A stretch of 64,000 nt of DNA from Aspidiotus rigidus (GCA_035079385.1 JAVHKY010000023.1:5410001-5474000); one strand, 5' to 3'; numbered from the stretch's first letter, positions 11,373 through 36,816 are shown. Made by a program: numbers and translations. Notes: a model not told the origin generated them from the sequence alone.

Positions 11373-11850
11373 GGGTTTGAGATTATGTACCAACAAAAAT
11401 CTTACCGAACCGTTTATAAATTGCATTACGAATGGTTTTATAATGGACGTGAAGAAATTCTACCATTCCACACTCAACGATGCAGCAGTAATGAAACTGA
11501 CACTAGAAGAATCAGATTGGCTGAAGATATTATTGGAACTAAATGACATATTCTATTTCTACAGGTAGAGGGGTACCGTGTAAAAATGCCAGCATTGATA
11601 GGAAAATAAGAACTGGCCTTAGAGTAAGTAAACCCTTCTTGTATTGTTACTTTAATGAGATGGGTTATTGAAGCAGTCCACGGAATTGTTGAAAAAAATT
11701 GCAATTATTACATCATCAATTTGATAGTAAATTGTTACCTCAAGGGAAACTCATATGCAAAATTGAATGTTTTCTTCAAAATAAGTTTGGTACTCGCCAG
11801 ATTTTGTATAAATCTCTTTCAGGAAAAAAGTTGTAAATAAAATTACAAAA
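11373..11850 (+). pseudogene. Harbinger/ISL2EU-type transposase remnant
   Basis: Adjacent frames carry fragments in the order expected for a PIF/Harbinger-like DDE transposase. First come TEPFINCITNGFIMDV and STLNDAAVMKL (region of the first acidic residue), then LLELNDIFYF, then after a disruption VKMPALIGK, and finally MRWVIEAVHGIVEKN. The last is the characteristic RWV-E-VHG block. The expected DRGF segment is lost and several stops and frameshifts intervene. Sequence to about 12100 may contain further decayed C-terminal coding. No terminal repeats were identified. Confidence 0.6.
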
Positions 11851-12145
11851 ACTAAAAAGGAAGAAAACGTTTTCGCAATTGAAGTCTTTGCGAAGAGTCT
11901 TGAGGGAATAGACGGAAAAATTTTTTTTCAAAAATTGATCCAGAAGATATCCTAGACTTTCCAGAACTCACAGTTCGCCTGGATCCTATCAACTCAAACA
12001 GTTCGTCTGCTATTTTAGTGAAATATTAAATGAGAATGATAAATTAACGATGCATTTCTTGAGCAAATCAAAAGGACATGAAAGAGTTTGAAGTACCCTT
12101 CAGAATAAGCAGATAAATGTACCGAGTCTGTATCCAATATGAGCC

Positions 12146-12372
12146 CAGGCGCGGATTCAGACGATCACTTTGGGGGGGGGGGGGGATAATCCAAAAAAAA
12201 AGTCTGAAGGACCTTTTTTTTCTTACATTTTCTTCGAAACTACAGATTTTTTCAATTGATTCGGTTCTCTAAAATATCGTTAGATACAGATTTTTTGTTG
12301 TTTTTTGGGTTTCTTGGAGGTTTTGGGGTGGGGGAAAATTTCCCTCATTCCCCCTCCGGGGAACCGCGCCTG
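12146..12372. mobile_element. Short MITE with caggcgcgg termini and 5-bp target duplication
   Basis: A 227-bp element with 9-bp inverted ends: caggcgcgg at 12146 and ccgcgcctg ending at 12372. It is flanked by a perfect gagcc duplication (12141-12145 and 12373-12377). The interior has a long G run near 12172-12184, T-rich stretches and a G/C-rich right end. It is non-coding. The superfamily is not assigned; the target length does not point clearly to hAT (8 bp). Confidence 0.72.
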
Positions 12373-13157
12373 GAGCCTATTTTGATTCGCTAGAAGGCTT
12401 TTTTGGACATGTGTGTAGTTGTGCAAATGGATTGAAGACCATAAAATGTTGTTCCCATATAGCTAAAATCGTCTTATACCTTTCTCATTCTAGTACCCCA
12501 CCAAGATTGTAAGACCAGCTGAGAAACATCATCAAAAAGGACAGCGATGAACACGACTGCTGATGAAACATTACTTCACGGGATGAAGCTCTCCTGATCT
12601 GTAGGCCAGAGGTTTTCATGATGCACAAAGCGGAGAATGCAATACGCTGACCGTGCAGCAGTATCCATTTAGATGATCAACATTATTATATGTAATAATT
12701 ATTACTTTTATAATCCTTCTCATTTAGCAGTTCTGTAAAAATATAAAAGCCACATCATGAATTTTCGAAAAAAGAAAAAATATATAAATGTGTCTCTATC
12801 CTTCGTTCCATCCATATGATTAGCCTTTCTGAGTCATTTTCATTAGTACGAATTCTGCTTAGAAAGTATTAAGTAATTGATGTTTGAAAATTTGGAATCC
12901 AGACTATCTAGCTTGAACAAATACATATCTATCGCGTGTGATTGAAAAATCAAATGTGATATTTTCATTACGTAAAGATGAAAAAGAGTATGAAGCGCGA
13001 TATTACCACCATTCATGTTGACCATAGTATATTGTGCAACTAATGCAAAAAAGTGAAAAATGGCCAACGAGTGCGAAGTTTGATTCCCGAGGCAGAGCCG
13101 AGGATAGCAAATCGTACGAGTAGCCATTTTTTACTGTTTTGCGCGAGTTCCATACGA

Positions 13158-13230
13158 TATTTTATTCAAAAAGTGCAAATAAAGTAGCTGCAATAATATC
13201 GCTACTTTTTTGCACTAGTTGAATAAAATA
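13158..13230. repeat. Imperfect inverted repeat / hairpin
   Basis: Left arm 13158-13188 and right arm 13201-13230 are complementary over about 28 of 31 positions (theme ttattcaa..agtgcaaa..aaagtagc), separated by a 12-nt loop. A non-coding context lies within the desaturase 5' intron. It could be a small fold-back element or a structured RNA if transcribed. Confidence 0.6.
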
Positions 13231-14079
13231 GATTAGCTATGGATTGAACTTTCACGCTACGAATGACGTCTTATAAAAATATGACCCAAAATAATTATTC
13301 CATGCCGATATCAGCATTTTTTAGCGGAAAAAATTGGTAAATTTTTGAGGGCCTTCAACCCCTATGAAAAATTATGAAAAAAATACATGTTAAACATCTT
13401 AGAAAGACAGAAAATAAATGAATGAATTATCGCCATTTTAGCTTAAAAAATGATTTCAAAAATTTTGAAAAAAATATCGTAGATGAGGTATTAGAGATCT
13501 TTATTCCGTCCAGAGGTTTCAAGAAATTCCATCCACATGGAGCGGAGATGGAATTATTATGAATAAATTTATATTGTAGAGAAGGCCTAGAGCAGTCAAA
13601 ATCGAGAGGAAATATTTTCTCATCGTTCCAAACAATGTCCTAAACTTATAAATTTGAAATTCCGGTGGGGGCCAAATGATCATCCTTATCCGGCTATAGC
13701 TAAGTAACAGTTCTATTACATTTATCAGAGTTCACGTTTGAGGTGCCTCCAAACCTCTGATTGGGCTCATTTTGCGAGAAAAGCTTTGAAAATTTCGCAC
13801 TTTTGCAACTTATAATTTTTCGTGAAGAATAAAAATATAAAAATATGAGAACTAATTCCCTTTCTGACGTCGCAATCGTCATACAAATATTATGATGACA
13901 ATAATTGAAAGAATTTACAACTTACGAATAAAGTATTGGACTAATCGTTGAAAAAATTGAAATAGGTAAGCCTGTTCGTGGTTTTATGGTCGAAGACTTT
14001 TGAAGTAAACGAGTTACGATGTCTAATTAGAAAGATGTTTCATAAAGCGCACAAAAATCCTACAACAAACTGTACTCAC

Positions 14080-14160
14080 CTTAAACTGACAGAATCCGAT
14101 CCTCAGTATCGTATAGGTAATTGATCACAAACAATGACACTCGATGTTTATCGCACCAGT
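14080..14160 (-). other. Candidate non-coding first exon of the desaturase gene
   Basis: A strong donor (aag|gtgagt) is read on the minus strand at 14080. It is the best candidate partner for the acceptor at 9424, just upstream of the desaturase ATG. The 5' limit of the exon is not visible. This is inference from splice signals only; cDNA ends would settle it. Confidence 0.3.
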
Positions 14161-15642
14161 TTCTTTACGTTAATAACGAGCCCATACTAAATTCGATCTT
14201 ATAAAGAATTAAAAGGTACGACAAAAGGTCTCTGAGGTCGTTAACTGTTCCAAATCTGTGGTAATCGATCATTTATTTGCATGCAATTAAAAACTTGACT
14301 TAATTACTCTACATCGCGTCGCCGGGAAAAATTAATAAAGTGTCCGTAAATTTCAGATGAAAGAGAATGTTACCGATGACATTCGGAGCCATCCCATGCG
14401 TTTTTCTCGATCGCACTTTTTTACGAGAGACATACAGATATTCTTGTCAATTTATTTGCGCAATTTTATCGTGTACTGCATCGCGCACAATTCACGGCTT
14501 CATTACCTTCAATCAGTACCGGTCCTTCCAATTATTTTGGATTTTCAAGGTTCTGTGTGAGATGGACTTCTGCAAAAGTTTCCAAAGATGAACAGAAAAA
14601 TTCGACTCGTCCGCACACGTGCACATGGTACTGTATGTGTGTAATTATGCTTTCAACTGTTATACCAACGCTCTGTACCGGCATCAAAATTATGAGAACT
14701 ACCTATTTTCTTGGTTAGGATGGATTATCTTCGTGTTTTCAAACGTCAATATTTCATCTTCACGTCATTTATTTCATAAGCTAGAAAAATGCGCTCGGAA
14801 AGAGTGTAATATTATTTTAACATCCGCGAGTAAGTGATCAATGTTAACTTACTCATAACTGTATCTTCATATGAGCGTAAAGTAACAAATTACCTATGTT
14901 TCCAAAGTAAGCTATAACTCATAACGGGACCAAAATTAGCGTATAGACAAGCAACAGGTAGGGAAGGAGTCGGGTGTAGGAGAGAAGAGCGGGGATTAGA
15001 GAAAACTTAATTGGTAAATACGTATTTTAAATGATGAAATTGGTACGTTGTGGTGTAAGTAGTCACGATATATCTTTTCTGTGCATTTTCCTTCCTCGTC
15101 ATAACTCACCCGAAGTATTTGAAAAATGAAACCTCAGCGTTCCAAAAAAAAAAAATTGTTAACCACTTTACTACGCACTTAGAAGCGATACATTTTTCTT
15201 ATTCTCATTGTCTTCTCTGTAATGTAGTTGTGGTACTGCAGAGAATAAGTCCGCGCTACCTTTTCTATGCGTGTGTACTACTTGAGTGACCCTATCAATT
15301 CATTACTTCGATAATTTATGCTCACAATGACTTAAAATCCAATTAATAGCAGTTCTAATTTCCAAGGGTTAATGGAGTGAAAGGTTAAACCAATTTTGAT
15401 TAGCGTGCTTGATGTGAAATTAATTACGAATCTATACTGGTACCTAACATTTCCATATAGCGAGCGCATACAGTGTCATTATGACTATTATAATGTAACC
15501 AAATTATGAATTGGAAAAAAAAAAAAAAACCGGAAAAAATAAGAAAAGTATACTTATTAAAAATACCATCTTAATTTGATCTTAATTTTAATGAAAGTTG
15601 AAGGAAGTCAGTTCTTATCTTGTAAAACTTCTTTTCTTGAGA
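14161..15642. other. No gene recognised; interval between desaturase and protease A
   Basis: AT-rich, with poly(A) runs at about 15148 and 15515. Small open frames (14357-14837) show no family features. The right part should contain the 3' UTR of protease A. Confidence 0.35.
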
Positions 15643-28010
<12,368 letters not shown>

Positions 28011-29915
28011 TTTAATGAAAACTGATTCCGTTCTGTACTAGGCGTTATTGATCGGCTTCTTGGATAAAACCAGTTCCTACTGTTGCTTAGTTTTAATTCT
28101 TGGCACGTTTTTTTTCCTCGTGTGTGCGAAAATATTCTTGATTATGAAGAGGGACAGAAAACGTCAGACAATGAACTCGAGGTGTCGTTACGAGTAAGGC
28201 TACCATCGATACTCATCGGATACAGAGAGAGAGAGGAAAAAAAAGAACTTTCTGTTAACAGGTTAGACTAAATTACCGTATTACCATCGATTTAGAATGT
28301 TAATCTCAAAAGGTGAGAAGAAACAAATGAATTTCGTTCAGTATTTCAGAAATACGAGCATGGGTACGAGCGAACGAAAAAAAAATCATATTTATTTTCT
28401 CAATCCGGCAAACGTGCGACGAATCGAAACTCGAACTAGTGTAAGACTGCGTCCAATGCGGAGCCGATTCGCGGCATGTGACCGCTCTGAGGCTCGATGT
28501 CTTCCTGCTTCTTCACATTCTGTCGGTCTCCGCGTAAATGTATTCTACTCGTCTACCCATCTCAGACTCTATGCCCTCCAACTAAATTGTAAAGACCAAA
28601 TTAATCCCACTCGTCTCTAAGTACGGTAAATATTTTGAGATTACAGTAGACCTATAGCAGTACACCAGTATCTCACAGTTCAACAGCATAGATAATTGTA
28701 CCGAGTTGTTATTGAGCCTTCCCAGAGGAACTGAATGATGTAGAGATTTGTCGTATTGTGCCGTATATTGTCTAGGAGGTGAGGCATTTTAAATAAATCT
28801 CGACCAATTAGAAGATCAGTACTCTAAAGCACTTTATGGCATTGTTTCTAGTCGCCTTTCAACTGCAAACCAAGTATAAGAGGCCAAAGTAGTATGTTTC
28901 ACCATCCACTAACAAGACGAGAAAAATGGTTTCTTAGCCAAATTGAAGTTGGCATCTTACTACTCGTAGTCGTCAAGTTTTTAATAGCAATACACAGCTC
29001 AATGTAGAATTATTTTGTTCGAGATAGGTCAAACCTGATTCCAAAAATATATTTGGAAAATTTTCGATCAAGTATAGACATCATGGACCAACCTCGATCA
29101 TATCCAAAGGAACTTCAAAATCAGGGAGGAATAAACCACCTTGAACCCAATGATGAAAAATGAAAATATACCAAAGTCCATGATTCTTTTGGATTGTGCA
29201 TCTTCACCATTCTTTGATCTTGTTGAAATTCCATTTATACTGAAAGTTTGATCAATAGAATTGAATCCTCAAAATTACTAGTAAGATGACTGATCTGGAG
29301 GAGGTCATCGTCCCATATGTAGCTCAAAAGTTGAAATTTGAAAGGGAAAAAAAAAAAAAAGACGGGAAGAGTTGAAAAGAGGGGAAAATCCCGAACGTAC
29401 GGCGGGCTAGTTTGAACTTAGACTGAAGACCGAAAGGAAAGATGACTGATCTGGAGAAGTGAGTTACATCATCAGGGAATGATGTCTGCAAAGTTCGAGT
29501 TTTGGCTGGATACTTGGGAATGAACTATACGGCTCAGAAATGAAAATTTTCCTCATACACATAAATTATACAGTTTGATAGTCGAACTTTTTCCAATTCC
29601 ACTTCCCATACCTTTTTCAGTCTGAAATCGAGTTTAAAAAACCTGGTTTCAGATGACCTCGTTGAATGAAATTCCTCATCAGAAGATTTCACATAGGGCT
29701 AATGTCACCGCTGACTGCCATTTCAAGTAGGAAGTTCGAGTAAAGCACCGATGAGGTACTACAGATAAGAATTAAAGCACAAACATATACTCGAAAAAAG
29801 CGCAAACGATTTAAGTGAGAATTTTATCGAAAAAATCAGTTTAGCCACCCTCGGCTCCTGAACGTGATCTCGTGTTCTTTGTGGAACAGAATGAAGCAGG
29901 ATTAAAGTCGAAATG
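28011..29915. other. No gene recognised; 5' flank of protease A
   Basis: The region just above 28010 should hold the protease A promoter. No TATA-like element could be assigned with confidence. A poly(A) run at about 29347 may be the tail of an unrecognised insertion. Open frames at 28083-28620 lack features. Confidence 0.35.
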
Positions 29916-29919
29916 GATA

Positions 29920-30090
29920 CAGGGCGGAGATACACAACTATAGGCCCTTTAGCCTCTCGGATACTCTCAATATTCATGAAAATTATGGAAAACGGAATTT
30001 ATAACATACTGGACTCCAACCAAAGTTCCTCCCAAGCTGGATTTAGGAAGGGGCACTCAACAATCGACCATATACACGCAGTCAGATAGT
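29920..30090 (+). pseudogene. Isolated LINE reverse-transcriptase fragment
   Basis: A short open stretch reads IGPLASRILSIFMKIMENG and then SSSQAGFRKGHSTIDHIHAV before a TAG. This is the finger region of non-LTR RTs (SKIMEK...QAGFRKGRSTIDHI). The rest of the element is missing on both sides. It is a different, smaller remnant from the eight-copy family. Confidence 0.75.
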
Positions 30091-33000
30091 AGCGAAATCG
30101 CGGGAGTACCAAATCGAGATACACTGTAGCGTCACAAAATTTTTTTTTTGGAATACGAAAATATTTATTTATTCTTTTCGTATTTCGATGTACCTATTTG
30201 TGATTTATTCGACGCAGGCGCGTTTCCATCCCTCTTGCTTTCGACAGTTAACGAAAAACGTCCTATTACCCGAACATGCCGGGATACTTGATTTTTTTTT
30301 TATTACATTTTCGGCCACACACTTCCGAGCGGCTCTTTCTCTCTCGCCTTCTTTCACACTTCGGAACAATGCACGTAGGCACAAAGATCTATTTGCATAT
30401 GGTTCTCGTTGCATTGAAGGAGGACGAGACAGGATGAATCCCCGGACTAGAGAGAACAAAAACCAATAAAACATGAATGCTTTTCGATCTGAAACCTTAA
30501 TCTGCGTCGAAGGCCATCAGTTGACGAGGGTAGTCATCGGAAAAGACAGTGAGAGCTCCGAGAAATACTAAATTTACACTTTTGGGACATTTCTACATCT
30601 GGAAGCAATAAAACCTTTCGATTTTCAGTTAAGTGCTCGGATGCTCATTGTCTTCCGGCGCACTACAGACTTCAGAGTGGCCTTGGACGAAGGATTAAGG
30701 CATTGTATGATTCGAGAGAGAGGAAACGCGAAGCTGCCCACATGTTTGTCCGGGAGATCGTGGATGCATTCGTTACGGTCTTTTCGAACACGGGGATCTT
30801 GGGAAAGTCGTAAACATCTCGAAGGTATTTCACTATCCGGTTGTCGGATTCTAATTCAAGATTGCCTCTCAGTTGACCGGGACAGATGGTTCGCATATTC
30901 TATTTTCAATAAGCTCCTCATTGTCTAAAGAAGAGTTGGAGGGCATTTACTCGCAAGTGCTCTTTTCTTGGGTGGTAAGTTTAGTAGAAGAAGAGGGTAT
31001 CTTGTGGGCGTAATGTGTCTTCTGACAACAACCAATCCCGGACCGATTAATATCATCTGATTGGCAATCCACATCTTTCTCACTGACGTAAGAATTGGAG
31101 GCGTCGAAAAAGAAGGTGCGAACAGAGTGAATAGACATTGGGATGCTTGCGACAGTCCACATGAGATATCATTCGAAAAGTAAAGAATGTCCGAATCGAA
31201 TATAGGCCGAGTGTAGCCCGTGATCAATGCTCGTATTAAGTGCTGGTGTCTAACTTGACTAATTTTTACAACCGATCATTTTGTGTTCGTTAAATCGCTT
31301 CTTCGCGACAAGTCTTCCAAAATCTCGGAATTTTTTCGATATATTCGCTGCATCGTAATCGCACTGATATTATTGTTGGCAAATTGTAACCGAAATCTTA
31401 ATAATTTCTGAAATTCGGCATACGCGAGTATCTGTCATAGTTTTTACGTGACTCGTTATGATTGTTGATCGAAGTTCAAGTTTCGTGATGGCCGGCTAAG
31501 GAACTCATTCGCGGGGGCCGTCTCCCCCAACTGCCACCGATCATCGCTTAATTTCACCTAGCCAGCCCCCGGACCAATTTTCCATCAATGGTCGGGGAAT
31601 ATACCATCTATGTCATTTGTATCCAATCCACGACCTGCCCGGTACAATCACTGAAATGAAAGATGTCATCGATGGGACTGGGAACAGTCACAATCCGAAG
31701 AAGCTTGAAGTTACCGTTCTACGTCGTCATCTCCAGATTTTTGTTTTTTGTTTTTTGTTTTTTTTTTCTTTCTCTCTTCGATTTCCATGCCTGATTTTTT
31801 TTTTTTTTTTTTTTACTTCCCTCATCAACTTGTAACCATCCAATATTTTTTTTTTTGGTCCAATCGGACGATGTTTCCATAGTACCTGTCATAGGATACT
31901 GACAGTCAGGGGGGATAGCCAATTTGTGGAATCAAGCGACTTTCGTCAAACTGAATCCTTATTATTCATTTAAAAAAAAAAAAACATTTAATTACTTTCG
32001 ATATAATATTTCTTTTTTTTTTCACGTATAAACTTTAGAGAGAAAAAAAAAGAATTACTAACAGCTTTCACAGGTGATTCAGACAACGGATGCGCATCAC
32101 GTCTTACCGAATCGCCGAAGAAAAGGGTATGTACAATGTGTTCGGTTTTTTCAATATTTATCTTCTATGTTTTTCGCCATTTTTCCCCTGTTAAATTCTC
32201 TGACAAATTCCACTTGGTTCATTACGTCGTGCACGGACGGGGCTATCACCTAATCGCCGAAATGGTTGTCATATTTTTTTTTTTTTGATTTTATGTCTAT
32301 TCATATCCAAATTTGTTTTTTTGGGGGTATTATTGAAGGCCAAATTTAGTGGGCGAGCCGCTCTTCGGCCCCATTGGATTACGTCGACTAAAATTGTGGG
32401 TTTTCCTTTCATTTTTTTTTTTATGTGTGTGTATTTTCTTTTAATTTTTTCTTTTCCTCTGCCCTTGTCCGCGAAACCTAGCCTGTTGCTCTCCACATTC
32501 GCTTCCCCCCCTTCGTAACCATCGAGAAAATGGGTGTGCTGCAATAGCACCCTGTTGTAGTAGATGTGCCTAACGATTTTTCCCCTCTGTATAGCGATGT
32601 GTCGTAGACCATAATAGCTTTTTGGTGGTACAAGTCAGCAGAAGGGGTACGGAGTTTATTAATAAATTTCGGACCGGTATGAGTGAGTGTGCATTAAGTA
32701 TTATTTTCATCATTTTATATTTAAATTATTTTCCAAGTCATGAGTGCTGAAGCGCAGGCGGACGCTTGAGACGTTGCTGACCCCGCGGGCCTCCCCTGAC
32801 TACTTCCTTGGTTCCCGTGGAACAGGGTAAATAAGCATCTCAACGACCCACGGCCCAAGAACAAATTTTTTCTTTTACGAAAATTTTACAATTTTTATTT
32901 TTTATTTATATTTTTTTTTGAGTGGGCCGTGAGAGTGTGATTTTTGTGTAGGTGAGAAGTGCCAGCAAAATTTCAACTCCGTACCCTAATAAGGAAGGGT

Positions 33001-33595
33001 GGCAAATTATTTTCCAGGGTATATTTTCCCTTTATGCGGACTTTTTACCTTTACTTTCGAACTATCCCAACTTTCAACAGATTTTTGATAACTGGTCATT
33101 TTATTATTTTTTTATTTTATTTATTTACACCACCAGACTCACTATTTCAATTAACATGTCACTTTTTCAAGTGTCTTTTTGTTGTTGTCAATATTACTAT
33201 TATTATTATCATTATTGTTTCCTCTAATCTCGAGTGTTAACATGAATCAACTTTATTTTTATCTTGAATAATATATTCCGCCTTTTTTACATTGAATGAT
33301 GTCGATTAATGTTCTTCAAAAAATTTCATTTCACTTACGCAATATAGCGAATCATTTAAATAGCAAAGCGTCTGTCGGATATGCCGCTAAAATCCGGCTC
33401 GAGATGTGAGATAAAAAGTTTCAGCGCAGCCTCTCATCTTTAAAGCGCAAATCTGTAGCTATCCTTCTTCTTTTGGTGGGTTTTCCTTATTTCCCTTATA
33501 AAAAATATGGTGGCATCCCTGGCAAAATTTAGAATTTCCGATTTTTATCATATGACGCGCATCTCCCTTATGGAGTCGTAGCCCCTCTAAATTCT
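30091..33595. other. No gene recognised; compositionally mixed region with many poly(T) tracts
   Basis: A hairpin of the type atacgaaaa/ttttcgtat lies at about 30157-30187. From 31490 the GC content rises (ggccggctaagg, gggggccgtctccccc) and long T runs occur at 31750, 31797, 31846, 32275 and 32415. A pair ggggtacggagtt (about 32645) and aactccgtaccct (about 32977) is inverted, and so is a cccacggccca/tgggccgtg pair between them. It may be an unrecognised transposon 5' region or a non-coding gene. No protein family was recognised in the frames at 30188-31227, 31617-31922 or 32959-33240. Confidence 0.4.
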
Positions 33596-33599
33596 TCTT

Positions 33600-34860
33600 T
33601 TCGATTTGTGAAAAAATTATACTAGACGAAGAAGGATACTATTGGAACGCCACAACACTTACTCTTCGTTGATTTCAAAATTTCAAAAAAGCCTTCGATT
33701 CAATAGAAGACGATAGTTTATGGGAGGCTATGGCCAGTCAAAATTGCCCCAGGAAGACAATTAAATTAATTCGTAACATATATCTAAAAGCTGAAGCTTA
33801 TTTAAAAATAGAGAAAGAGGGTCCCAAATTTAGGTTGAAAAGGAGGGTAAAACAGGGGGATCCATTATTGTCAAACCTCTTCACATGTGCGTTAGAAAGC
33901 ATCTTCAGAGAATTGGAATGGGAATTCTTTGGAATAATGGTGAATGGTAAGCGTATAAACAACCTGAGGTTTGCCGACGATCTCATTCTCATAGCTACAT
34001 CAATAAAAGAACTACAGACAATGGGGGGAGGAACTGTTTGAGAAAAGGACGGAGAAGGGACTAGAGGCCAACAAGATTAAAACAAAGTATAGAGCAACAA
34101 CACGAGCACGCAACTTAATCTGGGGGGGGGGGACAAACATAGAAAAAGTGGAGGAATACACATATTTGGAGCGTATAGTATCTATCAATGGGGTATGGAG
34201 AAAGAATTGGCGGTTAGAAAAAAAAAGGCATGGAAGAGATATTGGGCATTGAGAGGGCTCTTCAAAGGGGATATGGAGGTTAAGGAGAAAGCAAAACTAT
34301 TGGATACGTGCGTGTTACTCGCGCTGACTTATGGAGCGCAGACTTGGTCACTCACAAATGCACAGGTAGAAGAACTGAGAAGAACACAGAGAGCCATGTA
34401 GCGCAGTATAAGTAATGTAAGACGAACAGAAAAAATTAGGAAACAAGATATCAGGGGTCAAACACAAATGAAAGACATACGGGTACACCACAAAAGAAAT
34501 TGAAATTCAAGTTTGCGTGGCATACCATGAGAGCAGATAACGAAGAATATCGAATATAGTAACGGAATGGAGGCCATACGAGTACAAAAGAAGGAGGGGA
34601 AAACCCAAAATTAGATGGAGGGACGAATTAGAAAGAAGAGTGGGTATATTTTGGAACAGGGAAACACACAACAGAAAAAAAAGAAGGAGGATCAGTGAGG
34701 CGTATGCCCGGCAATGGAGCGTACCTCTCTATTAGGGGAGTACGCAAGTGGGGCGGCGGTACAGTGAATTCGGGAAGCGCTATCTAAGCAAATCTATATT
34801 TAAGTACGTATGAATATAAGTTTGTCACGGTACTAAATAAACGCTGTTATTATTATTATA
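33600..34860 (+). mobile_element. RTE-like non-LTR retrotransposon, truncated and frameshifted
   Basis: Reads KAFDSIEDDSLWEAM, IKLIRNIY, VKQGDPLLSNLFTCALE and NLRFADDLILIA (FADD active site). After frameshifts come a KYLGRIVS-like end and the RTE-typical RRRGKPKIRWRDELERR near 34600. The 3' end carries taataaacgctg-like sequence running into (TTA)n at about 34845-34860, as is common for RTE tails. The clean frame covers only 33730-34041. Endonuclease and early RT are missing. It lies between proteases A and B. Confidence 0.8.
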
Positions 34861-35138
34861 AAGTCAAAATGAGGAGGACTTGCGTACACATACGATGCAT
34901 CAACCGACTCAGATAAAATGACTGCATATCTTATTGTTTGAGAGGAGAGATAAGGTGGCGTACTTTGACTTTTCTCAACCTTGTTCTATTTTTTTTTTGC
35001 CTATGCGTTGCAACGTACGTAACATTTCTATTACGAAATCTATTTATGAATAATAAAGAAAATTATTATGAAGATCTCATTGTACATGAAGAAATTGAAT
35101 TTTTAATAGCGACTAATTAATCAGTTAGGAAAAGAAAA

Positions 35139-35315
35139 GATGAAAAATTGCACAAATTTTTGCTCCTTTCTGTGGGATTCAAACCAGCGACCTCTCGCGT
35201 ACAAGGCGGTTCGCTAGACTTTCCAGCACAGTTCGTAGCTGAGTTTGCTATCGGACCGCCTCGCACGCGGGAGATCGTTGGTTCAAGTCCCACGAAAAGG
35301 GTGCAATTTTTCATC
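35139..35315. repeat. tRNA-like fold-back element (two inverted tRNA-like halves)
   Basis: A 177-bp near-palindrome with perfect 15-bp ends (gatgaaaaattgcac and complement). Each arm contains a B-box/T-arm-like block: ggttcaagtccc on + at 35280-35291 and ggtttgaatccc on - at 35185-35174. Each block is preceded by a potential anticodon stem-loop (ccgc...gcgg around ctcgcac on the + arm). An A-box-like tagctgagttt lies at 35237. No acceptor stem pairs properly, so it is not a functional tRNA. It is best read as a tRNA-derived SINE or inverted-repeat element. Confidence 0.6.
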
Positions 35316-36816
35316 TCTCCAACATATTTTAAATTAAGTCACGATGATTTGCCTCGCTTAAAATTCAATGCAAAAAAGTATTAATTGAGGTACCGCATTC
35401 CAAAAAGACTTCAGTCCTATTTTTTGCGCTCCTTTCCCCTTGCCAGCGTAAGCATGGCAGGTTTTTCCATTCAAGTATCATACAGTATTATACGGTATTA
35501 TGATTACTATTTCAAACAAAAAAAAAAAAAATAGCTCATAAGAAATATGCTATGAAACTATTTTTTCAAATTGAGTCACTCAAAATGTTCAAAATGGACT
35601 AAAGCTTTTTCGGAATGTAGTGCCTCAATTCTCACATGCGCATATTAGGTCGTCTGAGATGGAAAAATACTTTATTCATTTTCCGAATAATAAAAACTAG
35701 AAACAAGTACAAAATTTCAAAAATTCTACAATTTTGAAATAATTTTTAAATAATGAGACTTATTCTCCATCATTGATAATGAGCACAATCTAAGCCAATG
35801 AAAAATGAATAACATTCTGAAGTACATAGAATGGTTTCCATTCTTGAATGTCGTGCGAGGCTCTAGTCAGATAAGATTATTTGTCATGTTTGTTTACCAA
35901 TTCTATCGAAAATATTTGGTTTCAGTCGTTATCATCTATCAATTATATCATATCATCGATCATAAGCCATTGTAATCGACCCTCTGCACCAACTTTTTAT
36001 TCTGTGCATAAAGATTTAGCTGAAGTTCAGATATGTCTTATTGGTCAGCTTTGAGGAAGGAAATCGTATATTTTGACGCGCCAGCATTTTATTAACGAAA
36101 TATTTTTCCTTTTAAATCAAATTTATATGAATAGGTACGTATAGATTCTACACTAAGAACTCATAAGGTACATTTGACGCATACATTTTGTAGGTCAATT
36201 TAATGGGAGCTTATAAATAGGTACACGTATTCAATTTACATTCATGACTAGAATCAATAATAGTTCTTATCATTTAATCAGTTTTAAAATTAAGTTTAGG
36301 TCAAAAGAGTTTCGTAGTTTCGAAGTTTTTGATGGGACACAAAAACAAATAATATCAACTTTTTTCATTACTCACTTAGCAGGAGAGAAATTTTTCATTA
36401 GTAATCGTGTCGAGGAGTTGAAGATTTCAAAAGATTTGAAACTTTAAAATCTCAACAACAATTATTTCCTCGTTAATCTTTGCGTTTACTTTTAAACAAT
36501 TTTATCAGTAGATGTACATGCATTAGAATAAAGATTCATCTCAATTTTACACCTTCAAGAATTTTATGATAAAATTCTGTTTCTATTTGCTTGATATTAC
36601 GAGTATGTCTCAAGTCGTCGCATAATATTATTATTTATCAAGATAGTTACGCTTTAGCACACAATTTTTCCCAAAAATTGAGTTTGATCTCGTAATTATT
36701 TATGTAGAACGACGAGACTATATTGTCTTACAAGACGGTATTATGAAAAGTATCTCAAATTAGAAATAAGTATAAAATTTATCCACGATGTTTCATTGTA
36801 GATGGTTGCAGCAGTA
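35316..36816. other. No gene recognised; downstream flank of protease B
   Basis: AT-rich. A poly(A) run lies at about 35518. The open frame at 36244-36447 has no family features. The part next to 36817 should be the protease B 3' UTR. Confidence 0.35.

Noticed and set aside
35117..35384. Open frames on both strands over the tRNA-like palindrome
   Set aside because: They overlap an inverted repeat and have no domain. The resemblance to each other follows from the palindrome.
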